NCBI GenBank assembly: GCA_027490925.1
Contig: JAIXXF010000022.1
Span: 1 to 64,000 of the forward strand
Source: Comamonadaceae bacterium
GTDB taxonomy: Bacteria > Pseudomonadota > Gammaproteobacteria > Burkholderiales > Burkholderiaceae_C
DNA length: 64,000 bases
Reading direction: 5' to 3'
Part shown: piece after piece, positions 36,454-44,856 of the stretch
How the letters are laid out: every line of letters begins with the position of its first letter
How positions within the stretch are numbered: the stretch's first letter is position 1
The notes under the pieces: model-generated
Databases searched by the model: none
Seen by the model: only the letters and a program-made list of their open reading frames with translations
Told to the model about the DNA's origin: nothing
Made by a program: the position numbers and the translations under genes

Positions 36454-37583
36454 GGCTTGGCTTCAAGTGGGTCCAGGCCCGGGGGCACGGCAATCTGGGG
36501 CAGCGGCGGCGTGCGCAGCGCAGTGCGCAAACGGGCGATGTAGGCGAGCACCTGCGCCACAGCGGTGTACAGCGCCACTGGCACCTCGGCGTCCACCTCG
36601 CCGTGGCGGTACAACGCACGCGCCAGCGGTGGCGCATCCAGAATGGGAACACGAGACGCTTGCGCGATCTCTCGGATCTTGAGCGCCAGCAGGTCCACGC
36701 CCATCGCCACGATGCGGGGCGCCTGCATGCTGGCCTCGTCGTACCGCAGCGCCACGGCATAGTGGGTCGGGTTGACCACGATCACGTCCGCCTTGGGAAC
36801 GGCCGACATCATGCGCGAGCGCGACACTTGGCGGGCGCGACGGCGGCGCTCGCCCTTCAGGTGGGGATCGCCTTCGGATTCTTTGTGCTCGCGCTTGACC
36901 TCTTCCAGCGTCATGCGCAATTCCGCGTGGTGCTTGAACAGTTGCAGCGGCACATCCACCAGCGCCGAGACCGCCGCCACCACCAGCAAGCCCAGCAAGC
37001 CCGCAGCGAACCAGTCAAACCCCACCTGGAGCCCGCGCTCCAGCGGCATGCGGCTGAGGTGTTGCAACTCACCGACGTGCCGAAAGACATACCAGCCAGC
37101 AACGGACAGAAAGGCAGCGGTGACCACGACCACACGGCCATGGTCCACCAGATGGCGCCACTCGAACAAACGCGCGACACCGGCGAACGGGTCCACCTTG
37201 GAAAACTTGGGCGTCAGCACTTGGGTCGTGAGGTTCCAGCCGCCCACCACCACAGATGCGCCTGCGGCGAGCAGAGCCACCGCCCCCAAGACCGGCAGCA
37301 CCAACTGAGCGCCAAGCCAACCACTCTCCAGGGCTCGGGGCAGCATGCGGCCCGCATCGAACACCGCTGCGCGGTCGAACTTCAGGCTGCTGGACACCAG
37401 CTCCAAGCCTTGCTGAGCGCACCATGGCCCCAAGACCATCACCAGGGCGACCAGGGCGCACAGCATAACCAAATGCACCAGTTCGCGGGAGCGGACCACC
37501 TGCCCTTCTTCGCGCGCCTGTTCCAGCCGACGCTCAGAGGCGGGTAACTGGCGGTCTTCTCGGCTGGTTTCGGAATCGGACAT
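36450..37583 (-). CDS. flhB: Flagellar export switch protein FlhB
   Basis: Predicted 377 aa. Four membrane helices precede a cytoplasmic domain with the autocleavage site NPTH at residues 271-274. Self-cleavage switches export from rod/hook to filament substrates, in response to FliK. The 82-bp gap after cheZ contains a small CGGGC/GCCCG hairpin, so flhB could be partly uncoupled from cheZ. Confidence 0.98.
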   Translation of the reverse strand: MSDSETSREDRQLPASERRLEQAREEGQVVRSRELVHLVMLCALVALVMVLGPWCAQQGLELVSSSLKFDRAAVFDAGRMLPRALESGWLGAQLVLPVLGAVALLAAGASVVVGGWNLTTQVLTPKFSKVDPFAGVARLFEWRHLVDHGRVVVVTAAFLSVAGWYVFRHVGELQHLSRMPLERGLQVGFDWFAAGLLGLLVVAAVSALVDVPLQLFKHHAELRMTLEEVKREHKESEGDPHLKGERRRRARQVSRSRMMSAVPKADVIVVNPTHYAVALRYDEASMQAPRIVAMGVDLLALKIREIAQASRVPILDAPPLARALYRHGEVDAEVPVALYTAVAQVLAYIARLRTALRTPPLPQIAVPPGLDPLEAKP

Positions 37584-37665
37584 GCGCGAACGGTGTGATG
37601 GGCACCATTATTCGCAGCAGGTCACCTTTCCTAAGTTCGAATCAAGCGGGCAAAGGCCCGGTTAT

Positions 37666-38280
37666 TCAGAAGCCGAGGCTCTCCAGCATTTCGTCAACCT
37701 GAGCCTGGTTGGACACCACATCTTGGCGGCTGGGATCGGCCACCGGCCCTTGCAAACCTTCCGCCTGGATCTGGGCCCGCTCATCCGGCGGGGTGGCGTC
37801 CAGCAGCAGCTGCACCAGTGAGTCTTCCAACGTGGTGGCGATCTCCACCACCTTGCGGATGGTTTGGCCAGTGAGATCGTGAAAGTCCTGCGCCAGCATG
37901 ATGTCGGTCAATTGCGCGCCCACGTCTTGCGCCGTGCCGCGCACGGACCCTACAAAAGTTTTCATCTCCTGCCGCAGCGTGGCATCGTCGCTGCCCGCGT
38001 TCAACAGGCCCTCCAAGCGGTTGGCCTCCTGAATGAGCGCGTTTTGCTGCAACTGGGCGTTGTCCACCGTGTTGAGTACCTTCTCAGCCGCCTCGCCGGT
38101 CAGGCGGGCAATGAAGCTCAGGCGGGAACGCGCATCTGGCAGGGTGCCGATGGAGTGTTCGATCTGCTTGTCGTAACCCAATTCTTTTAGCGCATCGTGC
38201 AGGCTGCGGGTCAGGTTACCGATGCGCTGGAACACATCAAACGGCTCGGCGGTGGTCGGGGTCAAATCGTGGTCTGGCAT
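37666..38280 (-). CDS. cheZ: CheZ, CheY-P phosphatase
   Basis: Predicted 204 aa. The catalytic helix reads QDFHDLTGQTI, with the active residues D135 and Q139 (D143 and Q147 in E. coli CheZ). The C-terminal CheY-binding peptide ends QVDEMLESLGF. It forms an elongated helical dimer that dephosphorylates CheY-P. It is placed after the motor-type cheY and not in either che cluster. Confidence 0.98.
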   Translation of the reverse strand: MPDHDLTPTTAEPFDVFQRIGNLTRSLHDALKELGYDKQIEHSIGTLPDARSRLSFIARLTGEAAEKVLNTVDNAQLQQNALIQEANRLEGLLNAGSDDATLRQEMKTFVGSVRGTAQDVGAQLTDIMLAQDFHDLTGQTIRKVVEIATTLEDSLVQLLLDATPPDERAQIQAEGLQGPVADPSRQDVVSNQAQVDEMLESLGF

Positions 38281-38295
38281 GGTGATCCCCCAGCG

Positions 38296-38694
38296 TCAAG
38301 CGGCGAACGCGTGTTTTTGCATGATCTTGTTCACCTTCTCGTCCAGTGTGGCTTTGGTGAACGGCTTGACGATGTACCCCGATGCGCCGTTCTTGGCCGC
38401 CAGCACGATGTCTTCCTTGCGTGCCTCGGCGGTGACCATCAAGACCGGCAGGTTCTTCAAGGCGTCTTCAGACCGTATTTGCGCCAGCAACTCAAAGCCG
38501 TTCATGTTGGGCATGTTGATGTCGGTCACCACAAAGTCGAAGTGGCCGTTGCGCAGTTTCTGCAAGGCGTTCACGCCGTCTTCCGCTTCGTCGGCATTGG
38601 CATAGCCCATCTCCTTCAACAGGTTGCGGACGATGCGGCGCATGGTGGAGAAGTCGTCAACGATCAGAAACTTCAGGTCGGCGGGTGCGGTCAT
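38296..38694 (-). CDS. cheY: CheY, motor-type response regulator
   Basis: Predicted 132 aa from the ATG at 38694 (the frame extends upstream without family resemblance). Phospho-acceptor D58 in [12 protein letters not shown], acidic pair D13-D14, and K in VKPFTK. The sequence is close to enterobacterial CheY, including [13 protein letters not shown], so it is the best candidate for binding FliM. It is 15 bp before cheZ. Confidence 0.97.
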   Translation of the reverse strand: MTAPADLKFLIVDDFSTMRRIVRNLLKEMGYANADEAEDGVNALQKLRNGHFDFVVTDINMPNMNGFELLAQIRSEDALKNLPVLMVTAEARKEDIVLAAKNGASGYIVKPFTKATLDEKVNKIMQKHAFAA

Positions 38695-38725
38695 GGTCGG
38701 CTCCAAGAAAATGAGGGTCAGAACT

Positions 38726-39715
38726 TCAACGCTCGGGGGCAGCCGGTGCTGCACCCGGTGCGTGAACGGGGGTGGGGGTAGGGATGGCGCCCTGCTTTTG
38801 CAGCAGCTGCTCAAGCGCCTGGGTTTCCGATATGGGGGTTTCGCCACTGCGCGTCCAGCGCTCTTCTCCGATGCGGCTGAGCACCAAGATCGAGATGCGG
38901 CGGTTCATGGGGTTGTTCGGGTCGTTGGCGTCGTACAGCGACGACGAACTCATGCCCAGTACGCGCAACACCCGGTCCTCGCGCAGACCACCAGCGAGCA
39001 GCTCCCGGCGCGACGCGTTGGCCCGGTCGGCCGACAGCTCCCAGTTCGAGTAGCCCCGCTCCCCGCCGCTGTACGGCATGGCGTCGGTGTGGCCAGACAA
39101 CACGATCTTCGAGCCAGTCTGGTCCAGCAAGGCGCCCATGCTGCGCAAGAACTCGCGCATATGGTCTTTGACCTGCGCGCTGCCCGCATCGAACATCGGG
39201 CGACCCTGGTCGTCCACAACCTGTATCCGCAGCCCGTCGTTGATCAGGTCCATGCGCAGTTGGTTCTTCAAGGCGCGCAGTTTGGGGTTGGACTGCACCG
39301 CCGACTCGACCATTTGCGAGGCCTGCCGCATCCGCGCCGCCTCTTTGTCCAGCACCTCGTTGCGCAAGGCCTGCATGCTGACGCCTTTGCGCGGGCCGTC
39401 TTCCTCGCCCTTTTTGACGTTACCGTTGGCTCGGGTCAGGTCGGTGCCGCCGCCTTTGATCAAACTGGCGCTGTCGCCAGAACCGGACCCGCCACCCAGC
39501 ACCACCTTCAATGGGCTCTGAAAGTAGGCGGCAATGCCTTGCAAGTCGCCCTGGGCGGTGGACCCGAGCAACCACATCAACAAAAAGAACGCCATCATGG
39601 CCGTGACAAAGTCGGCATAAGCGATCTTCCAGGCGCCGCCATGGTGCCCACCATGCCCGCCTTTCTTGACGCGCTTGATGATGATCGGCTGCTGTTTTTT
39701 GGTGGACAGGGTCAT
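38726..39715 (-). CDS. motB: Flagellar stator protein MotB
   Basis: Predicted 329 aa. One membrane helix ([20 protein letters not shown]) holds the proton-carrying D35. A plug/linker region and an OmpA-like peptidoglycan-binding domain follow ([29 protein letters not shown]). A Pro/Ala-rich tail ends it. It follows motA by 15 bp. Confidence 0.97.
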   Translation of the reverse strand: MTLSTKKQQPIIIKRVKKGGHGGHHGGAWKIAYADFVTAMMAFFLLMWLLGSTAQGDLQGIAAYFQSPLKVVLGGGSGSGDSASLIKGGGTDLTRANGNVKKGEEDGPRKGVSMQALRNEVLDKEAARMRQASQMVESAVQSNPKLRALKNQLRMDLINDGLRIQVVDDQGRPMFDAGSAQVKDHMREFLRSMGALLDQTGSKIVLSGHTDAMPYSGGERGYSNWELSADRANASRRELLAGGLREDRVLRVLGMSSSSLYDANDPNNPMNRRISILVLSRIGEERWTRSGETPISETQALEQLLQKQGAIPTPTPVHAPGAAPAAPER

Positions 39716-39730
39716 TTGGGGCGCCGTCCG

Positions 39731-40606
39731 TCAGGCTGCGGGCGAAGCCTTGCGGCCTTTGACGTGGTCTTCCATCTCAGAGAAGCTGGGCCGCTCGGTG
39801 GAATACAGCACCTTGCGGCCAAACTCCAGGGCCACCGCAGGCGCATACCCCTGCACGCTGGCCAGCAATGTGGCCTTGACGCATTGCAGCTCTTTGGTCG
39901 CCTCGTCGGCCTTCTGCCCCGCCAGATTGGCCAGCGGCGACACGAACCCGTAGGCCATCAAAATGCCCAGGAAGGTGCCTACCAAAGCGCCCGCGATCAT
40001 GCCCCCCAACACTGCGGGCGACGCGCCCACAGACGCCATGGTTTTCACCACGCCCAGCACCGCCGCGACGATGCCAAAAGCGGGTAAGCCGTCGCCCACC
40101 GCCTGGATGGCACCCGCAGGCACCATGGCTTCGTGGTGGTGGGTCTCGATCTCCTGGTCGATCAGGGCCTCGATTTCGTGGGCGTTCAAGTTGCCTGAGA
40201 CCATCATCCGCAGATAGTCGGTGATGAACTCCATCAGGTGGTGGTCGGCTTGGACATTCGGGTACTTGGAGAACAAAGCGCTTTTGGCAGGGTCGTCGAT
40301 GTCGGCCTCTATCGCCATCAGACCGTCTTTGCGCGCCTTGGTCAGCACGTCGTAAAGCATGGACATCAGTTCCATCGACCGCACCTTGGTGTATTTGGAG
40401 CCCTTCAAAAGGCCCGGCACCGCTTTGAGCGTGGCCTTGATGGTTTTGGTGCTGTTGCTCACCAAAAACGCACCCAGGGCCGCGCCGAGAATCACAAACA
40501 ACTCGTGCGGCGCCGCGTGAATCAGCACACCGAAGGAGCCGCCTGCCATGGCGTAACCGCCCAGCACGCAGGCCAGCACAACGATGTATCCAATGATGAC
40601 GACCAT
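39731..40606 (-). CDS. motA: Flagellar stator protein MotA
   Basis: Predicted 291 aa from the ATG at 40606, with AAGGAAAG about 10 bases upstream. It starts MVVIIGYIVVLACVLGGYAM. Four membrane helices and a cytoplasmic loop (residues about 60-160) that touches FliG. The MotA signature GLPAFGIVAAVLGVVKTM is present. Together with MotB it conducts protons and drives rotation. It is the first gene of the block that ends with fliA. Confidence 0.97.
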   Translation of the reverse strand: MVVIIGYIVVLACVLGGYAMAGGSFGVLIHAAPHELFVILGAALGAFLVSNSTKTIKATLKAVPGLLKGSKYTKVRSMELMSMLYDVLTKARKDGLMAIEADIDDPAKSALFSKYPNVQADHHLMEFITDYLRMMVSGNLNAHEIEALIDQEIETHHHEAMVPAGAIQAVGDGLPAFGIVAAVLGVVKTMASVGASPAVLGGMIAGALVGTFLGILMAYGFVSPLANLAGQKADEATKELQCVKATLLASVQGYAPAVALEFGRKVLYSTERPSFSEMEDHVKGRKASPAA

Positions 40607-40655
40607 AGGCGCTATCTTTCCTTGGGGAGCATGCGGCCAGGCCGCTGTGCATTTC

Positions 40656-40682
40656 TTAACGGCAAAGCGCACCGACACTTGA
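40656..40682 (-). promoter_or_regulatory. Sigma-28 promoter of motA
   Basis: On the minus strand TCAAGTGT (complement of 40675-40682), exactly 11 nt, GCCGTTAA (complement of 40656-40663). It lies 50 bp before the motA start codon. Confidence 0.7.
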
Positions 40683-40846
40683 TAGGCACACAAACGCCTG
40701 GCGGGATGTTGGACAAACCGGAACCGAAAAAAGGCGTACCAATCAACCGCAATGCACCGCGTCAAGGGCGTCCACCCCCCCCTGGCCGACATCGAGGCGC
40801 ACGCGGTGGTGTGGGAGTTGGACCGACCTGTTGTGGATTTGGACCC

Positions 40847-40874
40847 TAAAGCTGCGGCAACACCCGCCCGATAA
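40847..40874 (+). promoter_or_regulatory. Sigma-28 promoter of fliC
   Basis: TAAAGCTG (40847-40854), 12 nt, CCCGATAA (40867-40874). The start of transcription should be near 40881, leaving a leader of about 85 nt. Confidence 0.75.
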
Positions 40875-40900
40875 GGATGGGACGGGCATACCCCGCCGAG

Positions 40901-40946
40901 CCGCAAGAGCAATTGCGGTGTTACCACCAGGGCCTCTGATGAGGTC
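40901..40946 (+). promoter_or_regulatory. Two hairpins in the fliC leader
   Basis: CCGCAA/TTGCGG (40901-40918, 6-nt loop) and GGCCTC/GAGGTC (40931-40946, TGAT loop, one G-T pair). They sit between the promoter and the ribosome site AGGGA (about 40954). AGGA-type motifs at 40873 and 40954 could bind CsrA. Confidence 0.4.
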
Positions 40947-40967
40947 TATTTATAGGGAACCAATGTC

Positions 40968-42101
40968 ATGCCATCCGTGATCAATACCAACCTCGCTTCG
41001 TTGAACACGCAGCGCAACCTCAACGCTTCACAGTCGTCGCTGGCCACCTCCATCCAGCGCTTGTCGACCGGCATGCGTGTCAACAGTGCCCGCGACGACG
41101 CCGCAGGCTTGGCGATCGCCGAACGCATGAACTCGCAGGTCCGCGGCCTGACGGTGGCAGCCCGCAATGCCAACGACGGTGTGTCCTTGGCCCAAACCGC
41201 AGAAGGCTCGCTGGGCAAGATCGGCGACATGGTGCAGCGCATCCGCGAGCTGGCGGTGCAGTCGTCCAACGCCACCAACAGCTCCGACGATCGCGCTTCT
41301 TTGCAGGCCGAGGTGTCCCAGCTGAAAGAAGAAATTGACCGCGTGGCCACCACCACCAACTTCAACGGCACCAAGCTGCTGGACGGTAGCTTTACCTCGG
41401 CCAAGTTCCAGGTGGGTTCCAATGCCGGCGAGTCCATCACGGTGTCTTCCATCACCAACGCCCAATTGGCGGGCATGGGTGTGGTGAACCGTGCATCGAC
41501 ACAGAGTTCCACCGCGATCACCGACCTGACCGCCACCGCTGCAGGCGACCTGACCGTCAACGGTGTGGACATTGGCGTTCTGAGCGCCGCCGGTACCACG
41601 CAGGAGCGCCAAGCCCAGGTGGTGGACGCGATCAACCGCATCTCCAGCACCACTGGCGTCGGCGCGTTCTTCGACAGCGCCAACAACGTGATCGCCCTGA
41701 CCTCGGCCAGCGACATCACGCTGACCGGCGCCGCTGGTGACAAAGTGGGGTTCTTGGCGGCCGACTCGGCCACCGCCAGCGCCAGTGCGAACATGGCTTC
41801 CCTGGACATCAGCTCCTACGGTGGAGCGCAGTTGGCCATCCAACAAGCCGATGCGGCCCAAAAGCAGATCAACACCGCCCGCGCCAGCTTGGGTGCGGTG
41901 CAGAGCCGCTTTGACAATGCCATCGCCAACATCCAGATCAACTCGGAAAACACGTCGGCTGCCCGCTCGCGCCTCATGGACACCGACTTCGCCTCCGAGA
42001 CCGCCAACCTCACCCGCGGCCAGATCCTCCAGCAAGCGGGCACAGCGATGCTCTCCCAGGCCAACCAGTTGCCCCAGCAGGTGCTGTCTCTGCTGCGTTG
42101 A
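40968..42101 (+). CDS. fliC: Flagellin FliC
   Basis: Predicted 377 aa, short for a flagellin. The N-terminal D0/D1 (MPSVINTNLASLNTQRNLN; RLSTGMRVNSARDDAAGLAI) and the C-terminal D1/D0 (NTSAARSRLMDTDFASETAN, ending VLSLLR) are well conserved. The middle (about 180-280) is a small variable surface domain. Subunits polymerise into the filament under the FliD cap. It is the only flagellin gene in this window, and no terminator separates it from fliD. Confidence 0.98.
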   Translation: MPSVINTNLASLNTQRNLNASQSSLATSIQRLSTGMRVNSARDDAAGLAIAERMNSQVRGLTVAARNANDGVSLAQTAEGSLGKIGDMVQRIRELAVQSSNATNSSDDRASLQAEVSQLKEEIDRVATTTNFNGTKLLDGSFTSAKFQVGSNAGESITVSSITNAQLAGMGVVNRASTQSSTAITDLTATAAGDLTVNGVDIGVLSAAGTTQERQAQVVDAINRISSTTGVGAFFDSANNVIALTSASDITLTGAAGDKVGFLAADSATASASANMASLDISSYGGAQLAIQQADAAQKQINTARASLGAVQSRFDNAIANIQINSENTSAARSRLMDTDFASETANLTRGQILQQAGTAMLSQANQLPQQVLSLLR

Positions 42102-42126
42102 AGCTTGAACCCCAGGAGTCGTTGCC

Positions 42127-43554
42127 ATGCCCTCCATCACCAGCACCGGCGTCGGCAGCGGATTGGATGTCAACAGCATCATCACTTCGTTGATGACGCT
42201 GGAGCAACGACCCCTGACCTTGCTTCAACAGCAATCGGCCACCGTTCAAACACAGTTGTCGGCGTTTGGCACCCTCAAGGGCCAAATCGCGGCACTGGGG
42301 GATGTGGCCAGCCGGCTGGCCGACAAAGCCAACTGGAACCCGATCAGGGTCGACAGCAGCGACTCGACCAGCGTCACAGCGACCGGAACGGCCAAGGCCG
42401 CTGCCGGTCGTCATACATTGGAAGTCCAGCAACTGGCGCAGGGGCAAAACCTGGTCAGTGGCAATTTCACGTCCCCCTCGGCCCTGGTCGGCACCGGGAC
42501 GCTCCACATTCAACAAGGCAGCGTAGTGAATGGCGTGTTCACCCCCAAAGCGGGTAGCAGCCCAGTGGCGGTGGTCATCGGCACCGGGTCGCAAACCCTC
42601 ACAGGGGTGCGGGACGCCATCAACGCGGCCAAAACCGGTCTGTCAGCCAGCATCATCACCAGCGGTGGCGTCTCCAAACTGGTCCTACGCGGGCAAGACG
42701 GTGCTGAAAACGCCGTGAACATCACCGTCACCGACGCTGACAACAACGCGGTCGATTCGGCGGGCCTGTCGGCCCTGGCTTGGACGCCGGGCGGAAGCGC
42801 CGGCAATGGCCGCAACATGACCGAAACCCAAAGCGCCCAGAACGCGCTTTACACAATGGATGGCATCGACCTTGTCAGTGCCACCAACACCCCCACCGAC
42901 GTACTGGATGGGGTGAGCCTCTCTTTTAAAAAGGTCACCACGTCGCCCGTGAGCGTGGTGCTGACCACCGATTCGGTGGCGGTCCGCAAGAACCTGAATG
43001 ACTTCGTCAAGGCCTACAACGACCTGAACAAGCTCGCACGGAGCCAGACCCAAGCCGACCCCAGTGGCAAAAACCGTGGGGCGCTGCAGGCCGACTCAAC
43101 CGCAGTGGGCGTGGCGAATGCGATGCGCGAAATTCTTCGCGGCAGCGTGACGGGCCTGACCGGAGTGGCATCGCTGTCGGCCGCCGGGCTTGAGATCCAG
43201 CGAGATGGGTCCCTGCAGATCAAAGAAGACAAGTTCGCCGCACTGCTGGAAAAACCCGAGCAGTTGGCCGCGCTGTTTGCGCAGCCCAAAAGCGGCAATG
43301 ACACGCAAGTCATGGGGTTTGGGGTTCGCATCAAAGCCTGGGCCGATGCGCTGACCGGTGACAAGGGCCCGCTGGCGAGCCGCACAGAAGGCTTGCAACG
43401 GCGGCAGACCGCCAACGACAAACAGCAAACGGCGGAGCAGGACCGCATCGCGCGGACCGAGGCCCGTTTACGTGCCCAGTACCAACGCCTTGACACCGAA
43501 ATGTCCCGGCTGAAGGGCAGTCTCAGCTCGCTGACGCAGATCACTGGCGGCTAG
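42127..43554 (+). CDS. fliD: Flagellar filament cap protein FliD (HAP2)
   Basis: Predicted 475 aa. The N terminus SSTGVGSGLDVNSIITSLMT-type segment (GVGSGLDVNSII) and the C-terminal helical region ending MSRLKGSLSSLTQITGG are typical. It forms the cap under which flagellin folds. A GGAG ribosome site precedes the ATG, 25 bp after fliC. Confidence 0.97.
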   Translation: MPSITSTGVGSGLDVNSIITSLMTLEQRPLTLLQQQSATVQTQLSAFGTLKGQIAALGDVASRLADKANWNPIRVDSSDSTSVTATGTAKAAAGRHTLEVQQLAQGQNLVSGNFTSPSALVGTGTLHIQQGSVVNGVFTPKAGSSPVAVVIGTGSQTLTGVRDAINAAKTGLSASIITSGGVSKLVLRGQDGAENAVNITVTDADNNAVDSAGLSALAWTPGGSAGNGRNMTETQSAQNALYTMDGIDLVSATNTPTDVLDGVSLSFKKVTTSPVSVVLTTDSVAVRKNLNDFVKAYNDLNKLARSQTQADPSGKNRGALQADSTAVGVANAMREILRGSVTGLTGVASLSAAGLEIQRDGSLQIKEDKFAALLEKPEQLAALFAQPKSGNDTQVMGFGVRIKAWADALTGDKGPLASRTEGLQRRQTANDKQQTAEQDRIARTEARLRAQYQRLDTEMSRLKGSLSSLTQITGG

Positions 43555-43563
43555 GAACTGGGC

Positions 43564-43590
43564 TCAATCGCAGGCCTGGGCCGTCGATAA
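43564..43590 (+). promoter_or_regulatory. Sigma-28-like promoter of fliS
   Basis: TCAATCGC (43564-43571), exactly 11 nt, GTCGATAA (43583-43590), 26 bp before the fliS start. The -10 is one base from consensus; the -35 is weaker. Confidence 0.5.
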
Positions 43591-43616
43591 CAAGTGGTAA
43601 GACAAGAGACTCAACC

Positions 43617-44036
43617 ATGTTCGCGACCGCCCTCCCCCCCATCGACCAGTACCGCCGGGTCGACACACTCACTGCGGTGTCTCAGGCCGACCCGCATGGC
43701 CTGGTGACACTGCTGTTCGACGGGGCGATCGCGGCCATCATGCAAGCGCGACACGCCATCAGCGTGACAGACACCCCGACCAAAATCAGCGCCATCAGCA
43801 AAGCCATGCGCATCGTGGACGAGGGACTGAAGGCCTCCCTGCAACCAGACGGTGGGAGTGGCTTGGCCGATAACCTGCATGCTTTGTACGACCACATCGT
43901 GGCGCGCTTGCTGGAGGCAAACGTTCGCAACGCCGAGGCCCCGCTTGACGAGGCCAGCAAGTTGCTGGCGGAACTGCGCGACGCGTGGGTGGCCATTGCC
44001 CCTGCGGGGGCTGCACCCACCCGACTGCAAGCATGA
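43617..44036 (+). CDS. fliS: Flagellin export chaperone FliS
   Basis: Predicted 139 aa helical protein. The segment DPHGLVTLLFDGAIAAIMQA corresponds to the FliS signature (PhxLvxmLydgai). FliS keeps flagellin from polymerising in the cytoplasm and takes it to FlhA. It is followed directly by fliT. Confidence 0.95.
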   Translation: MFATALPPIDQYRRVDTLTAVSQADPHGLVTLLFDGAIAAIMQARHAISVTDTPTKISAISKAMRIVDEGLKASLQPDGGSGLADNLHALYDHIVARLLEANVRNAEAPLDEASKLLAELRDAWVAIAPAGAAPTRLQA

Positions 44037-44044
44037 GGCCCCAC

Positions 44045-44377
44045 ATGACCATGACAGACAAAGTCCCTTCCGCCGCGGTGCTGCTGAACCACTACGCTGC
44101 GTTGGAGTTCGCCAGCGAAGAGATGCTGCAGGCGGCACACGCGGGTCAGTGGGACAGCGTGGCCCGGCTGGAAGCCGCGTGCGCGGTGGTCATCGTGCGT
44201 TTGCGCGGCATGGGAGAAGGTGTGGCACTGACGGAGTCGCAACAACGGCAACGCACCCGTATCTTGCAAACCATCATGGAGAACGATCTGGAGATTTGCC
44301 GGATCTGTCAGAACGAATCGCATCCTCTGGACGCGATCTGCTTGTCCAGCGTGCCAGCGAGCAACTTGCTGCACTGA
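44045..44377 (+). CDS. fliT: FliT-like flagellar chaperone
   Basis: Predicted 110 aa from the ATG at 44045 (GAGG six bases before it); an ATG at 44033 that overlaps the fliS stop would add four residues. All-helical: LLNHYAALEFASEEMLQAAH at the N terminus and ILQTIMENDLEICRI near the end. FliT in other bacteria escorts FliD and can restrain FlhDC. Similarity is weak and the call rests largely on position after fliD-fliS. Confidence 0.75.
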   Translation: MTMTDKVPSAAVLLNHYAALEFASEEMLQAAHAGQWDSVARLEAACAVVIVRLRGMGEGVALTESQQRQRTRILQTIMENDLEICRICQNESHPLDAICLSSVPASNLLH

Positions 44378-44390
44378 CACCGCGGCGGCG

Positions 44391-44711
44391 TCAGACCTGC
44401 ATGTTCATGATGTCGCTGTAAGCGGCCACCAAGCGGTTGCGAACATGCAGGGCGGACTGAAATCCGATTTGGGCTTTTTGCATCGCCACCATGGTCTGCT
44501 CCAGGCTCTGGCTGGCCGGATTGGTCTGAAACTCGCTGGCCATGCGGCTGGCTTCGTTTTGCTGGGTACTGACCGAGCGCAAGGCCTGGTCCATGGCGCC
44601 AGCGAAGGAGGTCTCGGCCGACTTGCCCGGCGCGCGCGGGGCAGACAGGCGGTTGCCCGCGCTGTCGATCAGCCGGGTAGCAGTCATCGGGGAAGAGGTG
44701 TTGATGTCCAT
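44391..44711 (-). CDS. fliE: Flagellar MS-ring/rod junction protein FliE
   Basis: Predicted 106 aa from the ATG at 44711. The C-terminal half SLEQTMVAMQKAQIGFQSAL and NRLVAAYSDIMNMQV is the FliE signature. It is the first exported rod component and links FliF to FlgB. It faces fliF across a 145-bp divergent region containing a minus-strand TATACT without a clear -35, consistent with an activator-dependent class II promoter. Confidence 0.97.
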   Translation of the reverse strand: MDINTSSPMTATRLIDSAGNRLSAPRAPGKSAETSFAGAMDQALRSVSTQQNEASRMASEFQTNPASQSLEQTMVAMQKAQIGFQSALHVRNRLVAAYSDIMNMQV

Positions 44712-44856
44712 GGGCGTTGGATGGGTGTCGGGCCAGTATAGGAGCGCGCGCCAGCCGTTCTCTTTTGAATAGCGCGGCCAATCCCCCGCATATCTGGCTT
44801 CGAGCCCTGTGGGGCGAGACGGACAATGGCCTGTCGCCATCAACACGTCGCCGCGC

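Larger units (their letters stand above)
40607..40967. other. 361-bp divergent motA/fliC regulatory region
   Basis: Contains back-to-back sigma-28 promoters for motA (minus) and fliC (plus), about 165 bp apart, and the fliC leader. No gene or repeat is seen between them. Confidence 0.7.

Noticed and set aside
35215-36543. Open frame of 442 codons on the plus strand
   Set aside because: Antisense to flhA; His/Gln-rich and without recognisable motifs.
37584-37665. CGGGC/GCCCG hairpin after cheZ as a terminator
   Set aside because: The stem is only 5 bp and no T-run follows; it is too weak to call.
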